From: Clostridiaceae bacterium
GTDB lineage: Bacteria; Bacillota; Clostridia; Lachnospirales; Lachnospiraceae
Length of the DNA stretch: 64,000 nt
Assembly (NCBI GenBank): GCA_910575585.1
Contig: CAJTGF010000008.1
Coordinates: 62,001 to 126,000 of the forward strand
Direction of reading: 5' to 3'
Below, in pieces: positions 61,679-64,000 of the stretch (the stretch's first letter is position 1; every line of letters starts with the position of its first letter). The notes under the pieces are model-generated. The model ran no database searches. It had not been told where the DNA came from and saw only the letters and a program-made list of their open reading frames with translations. The position numbers were made by a program, and so were the translations under genes.

Positions 61679-62155
61679 ATGAACAGATATGAAGAAGGAA
61701 TGAAATTAATTGAAGAAAGTTGTGGCAACAAGAAAGATAACACCATTGCGCTCTCAACGATTACTACGGAACCGGGCGCTGATGGATTTCCTCGCCCTAG
61801 TGTCCGTGATGTGAGTGCTTATTATGAAGATGGCGTGTTTTATGTCACAACATCGGCAAAATCAAATAAAATGCAGCAGATCGCTCAAAACAAAGAGGTT
61901 GCGTTTTCCGTTTGCTTTGAGGGAATATACGGTCATGGAATTGGAGAAAACCTCGGATGGGTTTTGGAACCCAAAAACGCTGCCCTAAGAACGAAACTCC
62001 GTGAAGCATTTGCAGACTGGTACGATGATGCAAATAATGAGCAGGATGAAAACTGCGTTATTTTGGCAATCCGTATTACAAGTGCAACGATATTTAGAGA
62101 CCATGGTGCTGTGCGTTATAAGTTGGATCTTGTAAATAAGGTGGAGGTTGAATAG
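61679..62155 (+). CDS. pyridoxamine 5'-phosphate oxidase-like flavoprotein
   Basis: A 158-residue split-barrel flavin-binding protein. DGFPRPSVRDVSAYYEDGVFYVTTSAKSNKMQQIAQNKEVAFSVCF is the PNPOx-like core. ATG 61679 follows GGAGGAAT and lies after the VOC gene. The substrate is unknown; family members reduce or bind F420, FMN or haem. The IS1595 element has inserted right at its stop codon (TAG at 62153-62155 is inside the target duplication). Confidence 0.75.
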   Translation: MNRYEEGMKLIEESCGNKKDNTIALSTITTEPGADGFPRPSVRDVSAYYEDGVFYVTTSAKSNKMQQIAQNKEVAFSVCFEGIYGHGIGENLGWVLEPKNAALRTKLREAFADWYDDANNEQDENCVILAIRITSATIFRDHGAVRYKLDLVNKVEVE

Positions 62156-62160
62156 TAGAA

Positions 62161-63189
62161 AATGATTATATACCAAGCTCAGCTACTGTCTTATAAGGCG
62201 ACCATACGCTACATTCCAGCAAGTGATCGAACACAGGCTTCCTGCTGTGTCGCCTGTTAAAGCGGTAACAAAATTCATCCAGATAGCGCTTCAGGTACCT
62301 CTTCCCCAAGCCATGGTATGCACCTTCTATATTCGCTTTTATGTTTGAGATCATTACATGGAGCCACTTTAAACGCTCATCCTTACTTTTGGGCTCATAC
62401 TTCTGCATATCACAGCAGTATTTTTTTGAAAGAGTCCCATATGACCGAAATGCATCACTATGGATTGTGCTTCCCTCCATAATGTTTCTTTCCGCAAAAG
62501 CTAATAACGTCTCACCTTTCGCATCTGGAATTACCTGCATTTTCAAAAGTTGGGGCCTGCCGCTAACATCCAGCTGCAGGGCAACAGCCACCTCTGCCTT
62601 ATTTTCACTGCCTCTTCCACGCTTACCCTCTGCTTTTCCGCCGAAAAAGGCCTCATCCATTTCGACTGAGCCGCCAAGATAGTAAATATTTTCGCGCTCA
62701 CCCATAGCGCTGCGGATTTTATGTAGGAGAATCCAGGCGGTTTTGAGGGTTGTATCAATGTATTTAGCCAAAGCCATAGCAGAGATACCGTCCTTATTGG
62801 TTGCCACAACATATAATGCAAGGAACCATTTAGCCAGTGGCAGTTTTGTGTTTTCCATAATAGTGCCGGTGATTGCAGATGTCTGATGGCGGCAGGCAGG
62901 GCACTGGTATAAAGGAAGCCTGCGGCCATGAATAATAGTAAAATGGTGTTCCCCGCATTTAGGGCAAACAAAACCGTCAGGCCATTTCAAACGGAATAAT
63001 GCCTGCTCACAATCCTGTTCGGTACCATACTTGGATTGGAACTCAAAAAGGCTATAAGTATTTGCTCTGGGGTCGATATATTTATTCATGGTAAGATACC
63101 TCTTTTTTACTTGATAGAACTATCATACCACTTATTTAGACCCATAAAACGGACTCAGATGGTCTGGCTGAGCTTTGTATAAAATCATT
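62161..63189 (-). mobile_element. complete IS1595-family insertion sequence
   Basis: Ends of 23 bases, AATGATTATATACCAAGCTC... at 62161-62183 and its near-perfect inverse at 63167-63189 (2 mismatches). The 8-base target duplication TAGTAGAA is perfect at 62153-62160 and 63190-63197. Size is 1029 bp with one transposase. It looks recent and possibly active. Confidence 0.9.
62166..63089 (-). CDS. IS1595-family transposase
   Basis: A 307-residue ISXO2-like transposase. The N-terminal zinc ribbon has CPKCG near residue 42 and CPACRHQTS near 63. The DDE-type catalytic part is SVEMDEAFFGGK near 145, STIHSDAFRSYG near 210, and KANIEGAYHGLGKRYLKRYLDEFCYRFNRR near 255. All residues are present. The stop lies five bases from the IS end. 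ATG 63089 is the natural start. Confidence 0.9.
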   Translation of the reverse strand: MNKYIDPRANTYSLFEFQSKYGTEQDCEQALFRLKWPDGFVCPKCGEHHFTIIHGRRLPLYQCPACRHQTSAITGTIMENTKLPLAKWFLALYVVATNKDGISAMALAKYIDTTLKTAWILLHKIRSAMGERENIYYLGGSVEMDEAFFGGKAEGKRGRGSENKAEVAVALQLDVSGRPQLLKMQVIPDAKGETLLAFAERNIMEGSTIHSDAFRSYGTLSKKYCCDMQKYEPKSKDERLKWLHVMISNIKANIEGAYHGLGKRYLKRYLDEFCYRFNRRHSRKPVFDHLLECSVWSPYKTVAELGI

Positions 63190-63247
63190 TAGTAGAATTG
63201 TAGAATGGTGGACTAACAAGCAAATCGAGGGTTGAGGAAGGGAAAGA

Positions 63248-63622
63248 ATGAAACGAGAATTAGGAATCGCAAGGTGTGGGCTTGCCTGTTGCCTGTGTTC
63301 AGAAAATAAAAAATGCAATGGCTGCTATTCGGATACCTGTCCTGACTACATCCAATGTGAAAACAGAAAATGCGCCATGGAGAAGGAACTTCCAGGCTGT
63401 TATGCCTGTGAAATGGATTGTAAAAGAGGGTTGCTGAATAAAATCAAGCCATATGGATTTACATTATTTATAAAAAGATATGGGATAGAAAGTCTTCTTG
63501 ACTGTCTTGAAGAAAATGAAAAGAGAGGAATCCTGTATCATCGTAAAGGAATTATTGGCGATTATGATGATTTTGACGATGTGGAAAAGCTGATTGAATT
63601 TATTAAGACAGGGAAACGCTAA
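63248..63622 (+). CDS. DUF3795 protein
   Basis: A 124-residue protein with the DUF3795 cysteine pattern (CGLACCLCSENKKCNGC, CP...C, C...C, CYACEMDC) in the first 60 residues. The rest is helical (GFTLFIKRYGIESLLDCLEEN). GGAAGGG lies before ATG 63248. It follows the IS1595 insertion. Function unknown. Confidence 0.75.
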   Translation: MKRELGIARCGLACCLCSENKKCNGCYSDTCPDYIQCENRKCAMEKELPGCYACEMDCKRGLLNKIKPYGFTLFIKRYGIESLLDCLEENEKRGILYHRKGIIGDYDDFDDVEKLIEFIKTGKR

Positions 63623-63650
63623 ATTCCAGTTTTTAGAAGGATAAGAACTT

Positions 63651-64000
63651 ATGAAAATGCCTAAAGAAAATATTGACACAAGTATGTTTGCTCCATGTGG
63701 AATGAATTGTCTTGTTTGTTATAAACATTGCTGCCACAAAAAACCATGTGCAGGTTGCTTAAATAGTGATAAGGGAAAACCAGAGCATTGCCGTAAGTGT
63801 AAAATAAAAGATTGTATCAAGGTCCAAAAATTACCATATTGTTTTGAATGTTCCGATTATCCCTGTAAACGGATTAAAAACCTGGAAAAAAGTTATAACA
63901 AAAGATATCAGGAAAGCCTTATGGAAAACAGCGAATTTGTCCGTCAATTTGGTTTGGAAAAATTCATGGATATGCAGAAAGAAATATATACCTGTTCCCA
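63651..64000 (+). CDS. DUF3795 protein, runs off the window
   Basis: The frame from ATG 63651 (AGAAGG upstream) stays open to the window's end, 116 codons. It has APCGMNCLVCYKHCCHKKPCAGC and CRKCKIKDC and CFECSDYPC, a third DUF3795-type protein in a row. The incomplete C-terminus starts a helical part. Confidence 0.7.
   Translation, partial: MKMPKENIDTSMFAPCGMNCLVCYKHCCHKKPCAGCLNSDKGKPEHCRKCKIKDCIKVQKLPYCFECSDYPCKRIKNLEKSYNKRYQESLMENSEFVRQFGLEKFMDMQKEIYTCS

Noticed and set aside
1-64000. tRNA or rRNA genes as integration targets
   Set aside because: No cloverleaf or rRNA-like sequence was noticed on either strand while reading.

Overview
The window reads as accessory DNA from a Gram-positive gut Clostridium, most likely Lachnospiraceae. 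This is inference from the strong AGGAGG-type ribosome sites, the GTG/TTG starts, the tandem large serine recombinases, the PcfJ/PcfK-like proteins and the AbiE-, Rpn- and DUF3795-type families. No rRNA, tRNA or CRISPR array was seen. Nearly everything looks like integrated mobile elements stacked on one another.

Region 1 (1-28 kb) is the body of a conjugative or integrative element of fairly high GC. It holds a RecD2-like helicase, a MoxR-type AAA ATPase with a CobT-like VWA protein, several unnamed proteins, a PAPS-reductase-like PP-loop protein, PcfK-like (AcrIIA9-family) and PcfJ-like proteins, a Cys4 protein with its long partner, a likely structured RNA, and three serine recombinases in a row. 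Inserted in it at about 7.9-11.3 kb is a sharply AT-rich cassette. This is the most interesting part of the window: a radical SAM enzyme, a small PqqD-like protein, a second radical SAM/SPASM enzyme and a 50-residue precursor peptide whose C-terminus is six consecutive Trp-x-Ala triplets. It looks like an undescribed ribosomally made, radical-SAM-modified peptide (RiPP) system with its own promoter, upstream tandem repeat and terminator.

Region 2 (28-35 kb) carries an Rpn-like nuclease, a Hachiman-like (HamA/HamB) defence pair and an AlbA/Schlafen-type ATP-binding protein.

Region 3 (35-44 kb) is a scrapyard. It has an IS with matched ends, a decayed trio of tyrosine recombinases (RIT-like) next to a long imperfect palindrome, transposase remnants, a second Rpn-like nuclease, another IS transposase beside an integrase fragment, and a 5' fragment of uvrB.

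Region 4 (44-56 kb) begins with two coupled regulator-like genes and a frameshifted gene. It continues with an AbiEi/AbiEii pair with operator-like repeats, a possible small membrane peptide, two orphan antitoxin-like genes, and a Gabija pair (GajA/GajB) followed by a SieB-like membrane protein. It ends with a diverged second copy of the Cys4 plus long-partner gene pair from region 1.

Region 5 (56-64 kb) has a TetR-controlled operon with a rifampin-phosphotransferase-like protein and a truncated MFS exporter. After it come small metabolic or unknown genes (three DUF3795 proteins, a VOC protein, a PNPOx-like flavoprotein) and an intact IS1595-family element with a perfect 8-bp target duplication.
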